From JARKPK01 sp964631235 (GTDB taxonomy: Bacteria > Planctomycetota > Planctomycetia > Pirellulales > Thermoguttaceae), in the NCBI GenBank assembly GCA_964631235.1, contig CAZVZX010000011.1, positions 1 to 64,000 on the forward strand: a stretch of 64,000 nt of DNA, read 5' to 3'. The translations under genes and the position numbers were made by a program. The notes under the pieces were generated by a model. That model saw only the letters and a program-made list of their open reading frames with translations, made no database searches and was not told the DNA's origin. Positions 52,183 through 61,504 of this stretch are shown here, piece after piece. How positions within the stretch are numbered: the stretch's first letter is position 1; each line of letters opens with the position of its first letter.

Positions 52183-52210
52183 ATAGTATTAGTAAATAAG
52201 TATTTGTCAG
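52183..52210 (-). promoter_or_regulatory. sigma70-like promoter in an AT-rich island
   Basis: On the minus strand, CTGACA (52210-52205), a 16-bp spacer and TACTAT (52188-52183). This is one of the few AT-rich spots in the window. It points to the prenyltransferase-like gene 385 bp away, implying a long 5' leader or a small RNA. Confidence 0.4.
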
Positions 52211-52339
52211 ACGAGCAGGTTCGCGGCCGGCAGAGCGGTCCACCCAAGCTCATGGCGACCAACCGAGTCCATTCCGGAACCGCCGCCGACCCTTTTTGCC
52301 GATGGTAAGGCCGAAAGCACCAGTTGTCAACGATTTTCG

Positions 52340-52378
52340 GCCCTCGCATGCGTCGCGGTCTACAACACAAACGGCTCG
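52340..52378 (+). repeat. family D 39-bp repeat, copy 2
   Basis: Contains CCTCGCATGCGTCGCGGTCT and then CAAACGGCTCG. Two mismatches to the copy at 8444-8482. Confidence 0.55.
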
Positions 52379-52410
52379 CCGCTGCGTTGCGCCGGGCCGC
52401 GCGGCGCGGC

Positions 52411-52516
52411 GAACAATCGCGAATCAAGCAAGCCCAATGGGCCGCTGTCGCAACGAAGCGGCCGATTGGGCGCAATCCCCATTTGAACCGTTTTCCGTCT
52501 TTCGCGCTTTTATTCA
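52411..52516 (-). repeat. family A miniature repeat, copy 8 (reverse)
   Basis: Read on the minus strand: TGAATAAAAGCGCGAAAGAC, AACGGTTCAAATGGGGATTG, CCCAATCGGCCGCTTCGTTG, CGACAGCGGCCCATTGG and TCGCGATTGTTC. The right part carries extra bases relative to the consensus. On the plus strand its edge TTTATTCAGTTT is tandemly duplicated (17-bp period). Confidence 0.7.
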
Positions 52517-52771
52517 GTTTACCGCTTTATTCAGTTTGCCGCGCCGCCCGCATATTCTCTTGTTGCCGTCTTTCCACCCCCGACGGAACGGGGAAACGCC
52601 GACGTGCCCCCCGAGCCAACCCGTCGATCGGCGAAGTGCTTTCGCCCTTGTGGCCGTCGGGGCGGTTTGTTAGCATACGCCCCCCTCAATCATCGGATGG
52701 TTCCGCATTCTTCTCTTCGAGGGCGGGAACAATCCGGTTGACGGTCGAATCGGGCGAACAAAGCAATTGCC

Positions 52772-54520
52772 ATGCATCTGAAAAGTCACTTGGCGATCTG
52801 CGCATTGACCGGCATGGTCCTTTGCGGCTGCACCGCCTCACCGTGGGCGAGCGCGAAGAAGACCTCGCCCGCGGCGTCGGCAGGCGGCTCGATTGCTTCG
52901 ACGACCGCTTCTCCGAAGACGGATGCTCCCGGCAGAGAGTCGGCCGGCGTTCAGGCCGCTTCTTCCACTTCCAACAGTGCCCAACAGCAAATGACGGAAG
53001 TGCTCAACGAACTGCGGCAAGTCGGCGGCTTGGAACCGGCCGATTACGACCAATTGATTCGCGACATGCAGAAGACCGATCCGACCCTTTGGCCGCTCTT
53101 GGTGCAACAGATGCGCGCCACGGTCGCCTATCGCGAGCGATTGCTAGCCAAGGCGGGCACGCCTCAAGCGCCCGGCGCGCTGGCCCTGCATTCCTCGACG
53201 AATGGTGCGGCACCGGGCGGCAGGGCCGCTCACCAACCGGTGCTGTCGCACCCGGCTGAGAACCCGCTTCCGACTTCCGCGGGCGAACCCGCCGTTGTCG
53301 CGGCAGGTTCCGCCGGATGGCCGGCCAACGCGGTGCAGCACGGCCCGCAACGCCTTCCGCCGGTCGAGCCTTCGCCGATGGACACAATGGCCGGGCGGCT
53401 GCGACCGCCCGCAGGCAGCGGCAGCGACCAGCGATCGTACGATCCTCTGCCCGACGCGGGAGCCGCGCCGCCTGAATCCAACGGCGTCGAGCGCGAGGCG
53501 CGAAAGCCGGCCCCGCCCGACATGCGTCGCGCCGAACGGAATCGCGATGCGATGGTGCGTCCGGTGGCGCATCTCGAAGAAGTGTCTGCCGCAACGCCCG
53601 ATGCCGCGGCACGAACCGCGCCGGTCGAACGCGAATCGCCTTCCACTCGGCGACCTGCAAGCGAGACGAACGAAAACCTGTTGAACGGCGAAGAAGACCC
53701 GGCCGACGAACGGAACTCGGCGCAGCGCGCATCGCAAGGCCGACCGGAGCGTTCGTCGGAGGCCAAGCCTGCGGAGAAACAGGCCGACGCGTCGAAGCGT
53801 GCTGATTGGCGCGAGTCGCTCGCGGCGGCCATCCGCGACTTGGAACGTCAAACCGCCTCGGCGCAAGGTACGGCTGCCGATGTGGCGCAATTGGCCCGTC
53901 TCCGCCTGCTGTATCTGGCTGCGGGACAACGCGACGCGGCATTGCGGCCCGCCCCGAGCCTGCCCGCGTCGCAACAAGAGTTCCTCAGCAAATCGCTCTA
54001 CGGCTGGGACGCATGGCTCGACGCCGAACGCACTCCCGACGCGGCGTTGCGCGCCGCCGAAGCGAAACGGGCGTTGGAAGAGGCCGCCGAGCGATTGGCC
54101 GACGCCGCGCCGCTGGTCGTACGCAATCTGGCCTTCTGCACCGAAATCCTCAGCTACGGCAGCCACAAGCCGTTTCGAACCAACGAATTCTCACCCGATC
54201 AAGAGGTGCTGCTCTACGTCGAAGTCGAAAACTTCGTCAGCGAATCGACCGCCCGCGGATATCACACCGCACTGCGCAGCAGTTATCAAATCTTCGATGC
54301 CCGCGGGCAACGGGTAGCCGAACACGATTTCACCTTGACCGAAGAATACTGCCAGAATCAGCGACGCGACTTCTTCATCGGCTATCATCTGCGCATCCCC
54401 AAGCGGATCTATCCCGGCAAGTACACGCTGCAACTGACCGTCGAAGACACGAAAAGCCGAAAGATCGGCCAATCGCAAATCGAATTCACGGTCAAAGATG
54501 CGCCTGCGACCGCCAAGTAG
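52772..54520 (+). CDS. predicted lipoprotein with disordered middle and conserved C-terminal domain
   Basis: A 582-residue protein. The signal ends in the lipobox LCGC (MHLKSHLAICALTGMVLCGC), so it is lipid-anchored. Residues 25-340 are mostly disordered Ala/Pro/Ser/Glu-rich sequence with one helical patch (MTEVLNELRQVGGLEPADYD). The last 230 residues are a compact domain (ESLAAAIRDLERQTASAQGT, FCTEILSYGSHKPFRTNEFS, VLLYVEVENFVSESTARGYH, RIPKRIYPGKYTLQLTVEDT) with an immunoglobulin-like end. I do not recognise the family; the layout is common in planctomycete envelope proteins. It diverges from the prenyltransferase-like gene. Confidence 0.8.
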   Translation: MHLKSHLAICALTGMVLCGCTASPWASAKKTSPAASAGGSIASTTASPKTDAPGRESAGVQAASSTSNSAQQQMTEVLNELRQVGGLEPADYDQLIRDMQKTDPTLWPLLVQQMRATVAYRERLLAKAGTPQAPGALALHSSTNGAAPGGRAAHQPVLSHPAENPLPTSAGEPAVVAAGSAGWPANAVQHGPQRLPPVEPSPMDTMAGRLRPPAGSGSDQRSYDPLPDAGAAPPESNGVEREARKPAPPDMRRAERNRDAMVRPVAHLEEVSAATPDAAARTAPVERESPSTRRPASETNENLLNGEEDPADERNSAQRASQGRPERSSEAKPAEKQADASKRADWRESLAAAIRDLERQTASAQGTAADVAQLARLRLLYLAAGQRDAALRPAPSLPASQQEFLSKSLYGWDAWLDAERTPDAALRAAEAKRALEEAAERLADAAPLVVRNLAFCTEILSYGSHKPFRTNEFSPDQEVLLYVEVENFVSESTARGYHTALRSSYQIFDARGQRVAEHDFTLTEEYCQNQRRDFFIGYHLRIPKRIYPGKYTLQLTVEDTKSRKIGQSQIEFTVKDAPATAK

Positions 54521-55487
54521 TCGATCGTTGCCGGTGGGTGCGGCGTCTGGGCGTTCGGTTCCCGGCTCATCGTTCGGGGCGAGGATTTCTCGTTGCCGGC
54601 AACCGAGTTCTTTGCGGCCTCGGCCTGACAGTCGCTAGAGATCAACGGCCGGCCCCCTCTGAGTCCGCACCTTTGCGCCGCGATCCGGCACACCAAATCG
54701 CAACAGCAAGGCCGCCCACCCCGTCTCTCCCCGAAAACGGACGAAGAACACGACGGCCGATCGACGCCCGCAATTCGCGCACGGCCGGCCCAAACGGGCG
54801 GCAAAGCCGCCAGCCGAACGGCACCGCCGCACCGGGGATGACATCCGTTCCCATTAGTCGCTGGAATTCCTGCCGGCAGGACAAAAAGGGCGGATTAGCA
54901 GTCCGGCGGCGTGTAAACGCTCGGCAGCTTCGGCGGTTGTCGGCTACCGAACGGAATGCAACCTCCCGCTGTTCCTTGTAGGAATAGTCGCCGGCGGCGG
55001 ACACGAAAAACGAATAGCACGCTTGCCAGAAGGCCGCCTCGGATCGCACAATACCTATGAGACGGCTGCGTTTCCCAGTGACAAGGCAAGGCGATGTCCG
55101 AGATGCCCGCGCGACGGATATGGTTCGGGCTGAATAGTTCCGCACGTTTGAAAAAAGGCCGCGATTGCGACGACGCAGCTTTTTTGCGTGCCATCGCCGT
55201 TTGAACCGTCTTGCGTCTTTCGCGGTTTGATTGAGGGCTTTGATGAGTTCGTCTTCCGAAGATGGGGTAGATTGCTCAAGGACGATCGCTGGATCGATGC
55301 AATTGATTGCCGCGGATCGACCGAACGGCGCCCGGCGCGACCGCGCTACTCTTCTCTTCTGATGCCGGCGCCTGTTCGAAACAATGACTCGGGTTGTGTC
55401 TGCCCACGGGCGACCCCCGAAGCCGATGCAGGAAAGCGCGCTTGTTTGATGTGCGTGTCTGACAAGATCGCTGTTGAAAGGAATCCC
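54521..55487. other. long intergenic region with repeat copy 9
   Basis: About 965 bp between two plus-strand genes. It holds family A repeat copy 9 (55130-55236). Open frames on both strands lack protein-like features. The promoter for the giant PQQ/HEAT gene is presumably here. Confidence 0.5.
55130..55236 (-). repeat. family A miniature repeat, copy 9 (reverse)
   Basis: Read on the minus strand: CTCAATCAAACCGCGAAAGA, GACGGTTCAAACGGCGATGG, CACGCAAAAAAGCTGCG, GCAATCGCGGCC and CGTGCGGAACTATT. The edge TTTGATTGAGGGC is partly repeated next to it, as at copy 8. Confidence 0.72.
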
Positions 55488-58400
55488 TTGACGGCCATTT
55501 CTTCGCGTGCCGCTGGAAGCCCATGCCGAAGCCGCAGGCTTCGCGGCGTGATGGCGGCTTTGACGGTGTCGGTTGGAATCGGTTGGGCGGTCGCCGTCGC
55601 GGCGGAACAGCCGACCGACTTGGTGAACAACCTCGGCAGCGCTGATCCCGCAGTACGTCTGGCGGCCGAGCAGTCGCTGGCGGCAATGGGCGTCGAGGCG
55701 CGCGCGGCGATTCTTCAAGGGCTCAAGTCGCCCGACGCCGAAATCCGTCGCCGCTGCCGATGGCTCGTCGAAGAGATCGAGTGGGCCGACCTGCGGCGAC
55801 GACGAGATCGCTTCATGCAGGCGGCCGACACGGCCGACGGTTGCGGCCTGCCCGGCTGGCAGCGGTTCCATCGCATTGCCGGCGCGGCCCCCAACGCCCG
55901 CGAACTATTTGCCGCAATGATCGACGCCGAGCCCGCGCTGATGATGGCGATCGAAGCCGACCATACCGAGGCGATTGCCGGGCGGCTGATCAGCGGCGTT
56001 TCTCTGCGAATGCACGGTTACTGGATCGACGACCAGCCGCCGACCGTCACCGAACCCGCCCGCACCGCGGCCTTCTGGCATGGGTTCGTCGCGCTGGCCG
56101 ACCTGACGGCCAAGAAATCGCTGAAGATCAAACCGCCGCCCGAAACGGTTGCGGCAACCGCAGAGGTCGAGCCCGAGAGCTTTCTCTACCAGGTGAGCGA
56201 TAGTTTGCTCGAAGAAGAGTCTCTGAATGCCGCACTGACGCATAAACGCTACGGCCCGGGCACTCAGCGTTTGATCGGCGCCTTCCTCGATGGAATGACG
56301 TACGATGGCGAGATGGCCTTCTTGTCCGACCGATTCCTCGGCTTGGCGTTGCGCTATCGCATGCCCGAGGGGATTCGGCTTTCGGCCAGCGTGCTGCGGA
56401 ACAGGGATTCCTCGGGCGAATCGCGGGCGATGGCGATTGTTCACCTGGCGATTGTCGGCGGCAAGCCGTATGCGTCCCTGATCGAAAAGCAGCTTACTTC
56501 GACGGCCGAGGTGTTCGAGAACGGGGAGAAATCGCGTTGCGAAGTCCGCGACGTGGCCCTGGTTTGGTTGATTCACCTGACCGACCAACGCCACGACGAC
56601 TACTCGCTGACCGAGGCCGGCGCGTATTGCGAAGCCTGGTTGAAAATGCGCCCGGCGGAGTTCGACGGGCTGCAAACCGGCATTGCCGTTACCGACACCC
56701 AGCGGCGCACGGCGAGAAAGAAGTGGCAGGAATACGCGGCCAAACACCCGCTTCCGGAGATGCCGGAGTCGATCCGCAAACGCCTGATGCCCGAGGCCGG
56801 TCCCAGCGGCAACACCGAGGCCGCCCCCGAGAGCAATGCCCCGGCCGAACCGTCGCCGGCCACCGAAGACGATAGCGACGAAAACAACCAACCGGCCGAC
56901 GAGCGCCCGCCCGAGCCGCGCTGGCCGATCGCCCAGCGCGAATCGGTGCGGTTGTTGGCCGAGGCCGAAGACCTTGTCGCGCGGCGGCAGTATTCGGCGG
57001 CCGCACGAATCGCCGATGAGCTGCTGTCGCTGCCGCCTTCGTACTATGCACCGGGGCGCGGTCGGCCGCTGTGGTGCGAATTGCATCAATCGGTCGAGCG
57101 GGCGGTGCTCCGCTGGCCGACCGCGGCGCAAGTGGCCTATTTGCAGCGGACTTCCGCCGAAGCCGCCGACGAACTGGCCCATGCCGTCCGCCGCGGCCGG
57201 GCCGACCAGATCGCGGCCGTCGCCCATCGCTGGCTGCATACGCCGGCCGGCGCCGAAGCTTTGTGGCTCTTGGCCCACCGCGACCTCGAACGCGGAGACT
57301 GGTTGCGCGGCCTGCTGCGGCTCGAACAGCTCAAGAGCAGATCCGTTTCCGCTTGGCGGTTGGAACCGGTTTTGACCTTGCGGATGGCCCAGTGCCAGTT
57401 GAAGCTGGGAATGCGCCGCGCGGCCGAAACGACGCTTCGCTCGGCAACCGGCCTGCTGGATCGCTCGGCCTCTGTGGCGACGGCCTGGGCCGCCGAACCG
57501 CCGCGAACGCTTGACGAACTCTGCCGCCGTCTGGAAGACACCCGACCGAGCGACGATGCCGCCGAACCGCTGGGGATCGAATCGCTCAAGTTCCTTTCGT
57601 CGCGAATCATGCCTTGGCTGCGCGAACAGCCGCAGCCGATCTCCGAAACGCCCGCCCCCTTGGCCGCCCTCATCAACGACCGCCAGCGGCGACTTGCCGG
57701 CCGGAATCGCCCCACTGTGCCGATTGCGCACCCGTTGCTGGTCAACAACGTGTTGCTCCATCGCACGCCGACGCACCTTGAGGCGATCGAGTGGCCGAGC
57801 GGCCGCGTGCGTTGGCGGCAGCCGTTGGAAGATCGATTGCAGCACTATCAGCGGTTGTTTTCCCATAGCCCGACATGGACGTACAAGAAGGGCGTTGCCG
57901 GGCTATTGCGGAGCATGGTTTCCGACCAATCCGCCCAGCCGGTCGAAATCAATCGGAAAACCCTCTTGGAACGCATCGAAGAACGCTTGTGGCGCGACGG
58001 TCGTTTCGGCGCCCTTAGCAGCGACGGCCGCCGCGTGTTCGGCGTGGAAAACGATTCGCATTCGATGCCGCACGACTACCAACGCTTCGCGCTTGCCGCC
58101 AACGGCCGAAGATTCATCGAAGGAATCCTGCCGACCGGCAACTTGTTGGCCGCCTACGATCTGGCCACCGGCAAATTGCTGTGGGAGGTGGGCAATGCCA
58201 ACGTGCTCTCCGGCGACTACAGCGACTACATCGCCTTGCCCGCCGGCAATGCCGACGACAACACGGCACACGCGGCTGCCGCGCCGCGGAAACAAGTAAT
58301 CGGCGATCCGTTCAGTCCGCCGCGATCGAGGCGGGGCGCGAAGCGGACCGCCGAGTGTTCTTCGAACAGCCCCGTTGGTCGATGTTTCCCGACCTTCAGT

Positions 58401-58514
58401 TTCTCGGCCCTCCGTTGCCGATGGCCGACCGGCTGTATGCAACCGTATCGTCCGCCGAGGCGACCTACCTACTCGAGTTATCGCCCGACAACGGGCAACC
58501 CCGTTGGGCCTTGA
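55488..58514 (+). CDS. giant secreted HEAT/PQQ-type protein, N-terminal part (frameshifted)
   Basis: The first part of a protein that would be about 1990 residues. A start at TTG 55488 follows AAAGGA and gives a basic n-region and a signal peptide (MAALTVSVGIGWAVAVAAEQ). It is followed by a HEAT-like segment (LGSADPAVRLAAEQSLAAMG, ILQGLKSPDAEIRRRCRWLV), a long helical/TPR-like region and PQQ-type propeller blades (RTPTHLEAIEWPSGRVRWRQ, NLLAAYDLATGKLLWEVGNA). At about 58320 the sense continues in another frame: after GDPFSPP the present frame gives nonsense until a stop at 58512-58514. One base appears to be missing. The remaining part is the next feature. ATG 55551 is an alternative start. 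Confidence 0.8.
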   Translation: MTAISSRAAGSPCRSRRLRGVMAALTVSVGIGWAVAVAAEQPTDLVNNLGSADPAVRLAAEQSLAAMGVEARAAILQGLKSPDAEIRRRCRWLVEEIEWADLRRRRDRFMQAADTADGCGLPGWQRFHRIAGAAPNARELFAAMIDAEPALMMAIEADHTEAIAGRLISGVSLRMHGYWIDDQPPTVTEPARTAAFWHGFVALADLTAKKSLKIKPPPETVAATAEVEPESFLYQVSDSLLEEESLNAALTHKRYGPGTQRLIGAFLDGMTYDGEMAFLSDRFLGLALRYRMPEGIRLSASVLRNRDSSGESRAMAIVHLAIVGGKPYASLIEKQLTSTAEVFENGEKSRCEVRDVALVWLIHLTDQRHDDYSLTEAGAYCEAWLKMRPAEFDGLQTGIAVTDTQRRTARKKWQEYAAKHPLPEMPESIRKRLMPEAGPSGNTEAAPESNAPAEPSPATEDDSDENNQPADERPPEPRWPIAQRESVRLLAEAEDLVARRQYSAAARIADELLSLPPSYYAPGRGRPLWCELHQSVERAVLRWPTAAQVAYLQRTSAEAADELAHAVRRGRADQIAAVAHRWLHTPAGAEALWLLAHRDLERGDWLRGLLRLEQLKSRSVSAWRLEPVLTLRMAQCQLKLGMRRAAETTLRSATGLLDRSASVATAWAAEPPRTLDELCRRLEDTRPSDDAAEPLGIESLKFLSSRIMPWLREQPQPISETPAPLAALINDRQRRLAGRNRPTVPIAHPLLVNNVLLHRTPTHLEAIEWPSGRVRWRQPLEDRLQHYQRLFSHSPTWTYKKGVAGLLRSMVSDQSAQPVEINRKTLLERIEERLWRDGRFGALSSDGRRVFGVENDSHSMPHDYQRFALAANGRRFIEGILPTGNLLAAYDLATGKLLWEVGNANVLSGDYSDYIALPAGNADDNTAHAAAAPRKQVIGDPFSPPRSRRGAKRTAECSSNSPVGRCFPTFSFSALRCRWPTGCMQPYRPPRRPTYSSYRPTTGNPVGP

Positions 58515-61456
58515 TGCTCGAAGCCAAGCCGGTGCTCGAATCGCATTTCGAGGAAATCTACGCCTTGGCCATGCATTGCGCAACGGCCGCTGCGCGCCCG
58601 CCGGGCGGCTGCGTGCGGGCCGAAGGCGCGCTGGTGTGCCACGACGGCGAAAAGTTCTTCGGCGTGGACCTGGCTCAACGGCGCACCATTTGGGCCTACC
58701 CGCTCACCGAGTTCGAAGCTTCTGCCGAAGGCGAAGACAGAACCGATCCGTTCCAACAAGCGATACACGACGAGCGTTCCGCGCGATTCGAGTTGGTTTG
58801 GAGCGATTCGCCGGCGTTGGCGGTCGGGCCGTACGTCTTGCTGGCGCCTGGTCGTCAGAAAACACTTGATTGCGTGAATGCCGCCGATGGCCGCCTCTGC
58901 TGGTCGGTGCCGCGGCGCGAGGGGCTCTACGTCGGAGCAATTACGGCCGATCGCATTGTCATCGTCGAACGCGGCGGAGTGCGCTGCCTGGCCGTTGACG
59001 ACGGACGAACGCTTTGGCGACAGGCCTTCCCGCAAGGCGCTACCCCGGTGGGTCGCGGGTATCAATTTGCCGGCCGGCTGCTGGTGCCGCTCCGCGATGT
59101 GGGTGTGCCGGCCTTCGACCTCGACACAGGCCGAATCATCGGTTGGCAACGACCCGATCCCCAAACCCGCCTGGGGAACCTGATTCCCGCGGGCGACGGC
59201 GTGCTGCTGCAAACGGCCGCGGGCTTGTTCCGCTGCGACGACGCCTTTCGGGCCGCCGAGGCCGCCCAACGCAATGCCCCGCCCGCCGATGCCGATGCAC
59301 CCGCGCGGCGACGGCATGTCGAACTGCTTTTGGCCGCCGGCGAGGCCCGCCAGGCGCTCCGCTTCTTGCGGGAACTGCCCGACGACGCGCGCCGCGAAGA
59401 ACACATGCAACGACTCATGCTTGCCGCCGCCATTGATGCCGTGCGGAGCGAACCGGCCGTTGCGCTCGAAGCGGCCGCCGCCGTGTTGTCGGAAGCGATG
59501 AAGCGCAATCCCGACGAAGCCCAACCGCTGGCCGTCGCCATCGCCGACGGCTACGAGCAACTCGATCGGCACGGCGACGCCTTCCGCTTGCTGTTCGTCA
59601 CCGCAATTGCGCAGAAGGGTTCTAAAAGCCCCTCGCTGAAATCGGGGTTCGATCGGCTTGAGCGCGTGGAAGCGGCCCGCCAAGTGGCTTTCGATCGCTT
59701 GGTTTCGCTGCGGCTCGAAGAACTCGATCGCGCGGCCGCTCCGGCCGAACAGTCCCAGATCGATCGTTGCCTGGCCGATGCGCTGGCCGACGCCGAGTTG
59801 CGCGACGCCGCCGTCCGTTTGGCGCCCTGGCATCGTGCGGCCGCCAAGGTGTTTGTGGAGCAGGCCCGGGCAGCGCGGCAGTCGGGGCGACTGCACGAGG
59901 CCGAATGGTCGTTGGCCGCCGCCGCTCGATTGGCGACGGAGCGAACGGCGGAACTCGAAGCGGAGCGCCGCGCGGTGCAACGCGAAGGCCGGCCCGAGCC
60001 GGTCGTCTGGCCCGAGAAATTCCGCAAAATCGAGCCCAGTGCGCAGAGCGATCGACGGGCAGGCGAAGCCGACCAATCGGCCGCGGAATCGATGAACGAA
60101 GACGAATCGTTGTTTGCCGGGCAAAGCGTCATCCTGCTTCGGCCGGCCGAACCGGGCGACGGAGTCGCTCCGATTCGGATTGCCGTCGAACACGCCGGGA
60201 TGTCATCCCAGTTGGTCGATGCCGCCGGGCGGCCGATGGGAAAATGCCCGATCGGCAACACTGGACCAGCCGGCATGCTCGGCGGCTTTGGCGGGTTCGA
60301 TGGATTCGGTCTTTCGCAGTGGCAGGGCTACTCTCTGGGACGATTGGCGATTGTCTCCAGCGGCGCGCAGGTGGAGGCGTTCGACCTGCTGCACCCGGGC
60401 GACAGACCGCTTTGGTCGCGTTCGGCAGAGACGGCTGAGGCCATCGCGATCCAGGCGGCCCAAGGATTTTTCAACCGGGAGTCGTCCGCGCCGGGCCAAC
60501 GCGCGCAGCCGCTGGCGGCGTCGCGGTCGGCCGTCTGCGTGCAGCTCGGGCAATGCTTGACGGGCATCGAGCCGCATTCGGGGCGAATCCTCTGGCAACG
60601 TGACGATCTGCCCTACGGCTGCGATTTGTTCGGCGACGACGAGGTGCTTTTCGCCACGCCGCCCAGCGGCGAAAACACGATCGTCTTCGACCCGCGCGAC
60701 GGCCGCGTGCAGAAGATCATCGACCCAATCGACCGCAGCGAACGATTCGCTGTGTTAGGCCGAAACGTCATCTGCTGGCGCGTCGAGGGACGGCGCCGCA
60801 CGCTGGAGTGCCTTGATCCGCTTTCCCGCAAGACGCGATGGAAGCACCGCTTCGGCGAGCAGGCGCACATTGTCGAGGTCGATCCGCTCCGCGCGGCGGT
60901 GCTCGAACTCGACGGCGCGGTCACGCTCATTTCGTTCGCCTCGGGCCAAGCGGAGCGCACGCTCCGCGTCGATCCGCTCGACAAGATCGAGTCGTTCATG
61001 GTGCTGCACGGCATGCACGGCTACGACGTGTTGATCTCCAAGGCGCCTTTGTCCGACCATTCGAGCTTCGGCCACTGGAGATACGCCTTCCGCCCGGAAG
61101 ACGTGTTCTGTTGCGACTTCGGGCAGCTTTATCACTTCGATTTGCAAGGGCGCCGCGTTTGGAACGCGCCGTTGAAGTCGGGCTTCGTCTTCCGGAATCA
61201 TCCGGTCGATGCGCCGATATTGGTGCTCGTCGAGGTGCGCGAGGGCCGATTCCTCAATCTGACGCGGCAGGAAACCCGCGTCACCTGCTTCGACCGGCGC
61301 GACGGAAGCGTGCTCTTCGAGAAGACCGTCAAGAGGGTGCAATCGGTCCACACGTCGATTGTCGCCGCGAAAGACGGCGCCGAGATCGAGGTGCAATCGC
61401 CGCTGGGCTTGGTGCGATTGCGGGCGGCCGACGCAGATCGCCCGGCACACCCGTAA
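58382..61456 (+). CDS. giant secreted PQQ-type protein, C-terminal part (frameshifted)
   Basis: The continuation of the preceding gene. Coding resumes at about 58323 in the -1 frame (AIEAGREADRRVFFEQPRW); 58382 is the first ATG after it. Propeller blades continue (YLLELSPDNGQPRWALMLEA, RQKTLDCVNAADGRLCWSVP, RRTLECLDPLSRKTRWKHRF) around a helical section (ARQALRFLRELPDDARREEH) and two low-complexity linkers. No enzyme motif is visible. The propeller would need both parts to close, so if the frameshift is real the protein is probably inactive; if it is an assembly error the gene is intact. The product is likely periplasmic. Confidence 0.8.
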   Translation: MFPDLQFLGPPLPMADRLYATVSSAEATYLLELSPDNGQPRWALMLEAKPVLESHFEEIYALAMHCATAAARPPGGCVRAEGALVCHDGEKFFGVDLAQRRTIWAYPLTEFEASAEGEDRTDPFQQAIHDERSARFELVWSDSPALAVGPYVLLAPGRQKTLDCVNAADGRLCWSVPRREGLYVGAITADRIVIVERGGVRCLAVDDGRTLWRQAFPQGATPVGRGYQFAGRLLVPLRDVGVPAFDLDTGRIIGWQRPDPQTRLGNLIPAGDGVLLQTAAGLFRCDDAFRAAEAAQRNAPPADADAPARRRHVELLLAAGEARQALRFLRELPDDARREEHMQRLMLAAAIDAVRSEPAVALEAAAAVLSEAMKRNPDEAQPLAVAIADGYEQLDRHGDAFRLLFVTAIAQKGSKSPSLKSGFDRLERVEAARQVAFDRLVSLRLEELDRAAAPAEQSQIDRCLADALADAELRDAAVRLAPWHRAAAKVFVEQARAARQSGRLHEAEWSLAAAARLATERTAELEAERRAVQREGRPEPVVWPEKFRKIEPSAQSDRRAGEADQSAAESMNEDESLFAGQSVILLRPAEPGDGVAPIRIAVEHAGMSSQLVDAAGRPMGKCPIGNTGPAGMLGGFGGFDGFGLSQWQGYSLGRLAIVSSGAQVEAFDLLHPGDRPLWSRSAETAEAIAIQAAQGFFNRESSAPGQRAQPLAASRSAVCVQLGQCLTGIEPHSGRILWQRDDLPYGCDLFGDDEVLFATPPSGENTIVFDPRDGRVQKIIDPIDRSERFAVLGRNVICWRVEGRRRTLECLDPLSRKTRWKHRFGEQAHIVEVDPLRAAVLELDGAVTLISFASGQAERTLRVDPLDKIESFMVLHGMHGYDVLISKAPLSDHSSFGHWRYAFRPEDVFCCDFGQLYHFDLQGRRVWNAPLKSGFVFRNHPVDAPILVLVEVREGRFLNLTRQETRVTCFDRRDGSVLFEKTVKRVQSVHTSIVAAKDGAEIEVQSPLGLVRLRAADADRPAHP

Positions 61457-61504
61457 TCCCGGCAAACCGACCGCCGCGGTCGGGCGGCAGGGCCTCGGCG
61501 CCGA

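Larger units (their letters stand above)
51800..52771. other. long divergent intergenic region with promoter, family D and family A repeats
   Basis: About 970 bp between two envelope-protein genes that diverge. It contains an AT-rich island with a minus-strand promoter (52183-52210), a family D repeat (52340-52378), a family A repeat (52411-52516) and, at its edge, a 17-bp tandem duplication (52508-52541). No convincing open frame. Confidence 0.55.

Noticed and set aside
58300..58345. Programmed -1 ribosomal frameshift in the PQQ/HEAT gene
   Set aside because: No in-phase X-XXY-YYZ slippery heptamer or downstream pseudoknot was found; a missing base is simpler.
55905..60193. Two 570-650 codon open frames on the minus strand under the PQQ/HEAT gene
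   Set aside because: Shadow frames of the giant gene, with no start signals or protein-like patterns.
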